A stretch of DNA of 14,426 nt, taken from positions 1 to 14,426 of the forward strand of contig DCVU01000056.1 of NCBI GenBank assembly GCA_002327415.1, given 5' to 3'. The notes beneath the pieces are model-generated. The model was not told the DNA's origin and ran no database searches. It saw only the letters and a list, made by a program, of their open reading frames with translations. The position numbers and the translations under genes are program-made. Source of the DNA: Smithella sp. UBA2180 (GTDB lineage: Bacteria > Desulfobacterota > Syntrophia > Syntrophales > Smithellaceae). Of this stretch, positions 14,272 through 14,426 are shown in pieces. Numbering within the stretch: the stretch's first letter is position 1; each line of letters begins with the position of its first letter.

Positions 14272-14300
14272 TTGATTTTTCCAATAATTATTTATAAAAT
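14272..14300 (+). promoter_or_regulatory. Probable promoter of the last gene
   Basis: TTGATT (14272-14277), 17-bp spacer and TAAAAT (14295-14300, 5 of 6). It lies 83 nt before the ATG at 14384, leaving a leader of about 75 nt that ends in the AAAGGAG ribosome-binding site. Confidence 0.6.
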
Positions 14301-14383
14301 TTAAAGAAATTGAAGAGCAAAGTAGAAGTAGACAATATCCATATAAACAAAAAAACAAGTTCTAACCAAAGGAGAGAAGAGCT

Positions 14384-14426
14384 ATGAAGAGAATCATTGT
14401 CTTGGTAATGGCTTTAGTGATGATGC
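14384..14426 (+). CDS. Start of an exported protein (cut by window end)
   Basis: Fourteen codons are visible, MKRIIVLVMALVMM, the charged-then-hydrophobic beginning of a signal peptide. The ATG follows AAAGGAGAG at good spacing and a promoter-like sequence upstream. The rest of the gene lies beyond the window, so the product cannot be named. Confidence 0.75.
   Translation, partial: MKRIIVLVMALVMM

Overview
The window looks like chromosomal sequence from an anaerobic Gram-negative bacterium. The tRNA/prs/rplY(ctc)/pth order, a divergent membrane pyrophosphatase, DUF4124-type periplasmic proteins and an outer-membrane barrel fit the former Deltaproteobacteria, with Syntrophales-like relatives as the best guess. 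The lineage is inferred from gene order and protein style, not from a database search.

Layout. Bases 1-4922 (+) are housekeeping and energy genes: the 3' end of a probable tRNA-Gln, then prs (PRPP synthetase), rplY (ribosomal protein L25/CTC), pth (peptidyl-tRNA hydrolase) and hppA (ion-pumping membrane pyrophosphatase), closed by a strong intrinsic terminator. Bases 4928-8213 hold two minus-strand genes lying between two nearly identical 101-bp direct repeats. One encodes an unrecognised 767-residue protein ending in a divergent class III nucleotide-cyclase-like domain, with a perfect consensus sigma-70 promoter placed so that its mRNA should be leaderless. The other encodes an exported DUF4124-glutaredoxin protein. 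Base 8372 starts a CBS-domain site-2 (M50) intramembrane protease.

Bases 9731-13567 (+) form a probable cobalt/nickel uptake locus: an outer-membrane beta-barrel protein, then CbiM (with a PDGLE/CbiN-like tail), CbiQ and CbiO of an energy-coupling-factor transporter. A REPIN-like palindromic element of about 170 bp sits between cbiM and cbiQ. The barrel could carry the metal ion over the outer membrane, CbiM bind and translocate it in the inner membrane, CbiQ couple, and CbiO hydrolyse ATP.

The last 0.9 kb holds a small minus-strand two-helix membrane protein and a hairpin-rich intergenic region with two candidate plus-strand promoters. It ends with the first 14 codons of an exported protein cut by the window edge. 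No CRISPR array, transposase, integrase or recognisable toxin or phage-defence gene is visible. The parts most worth a second look are the repeat-flanked cyclase-like gene with its leaderless promoter, and the structured region at 13.97-14.38 kb.
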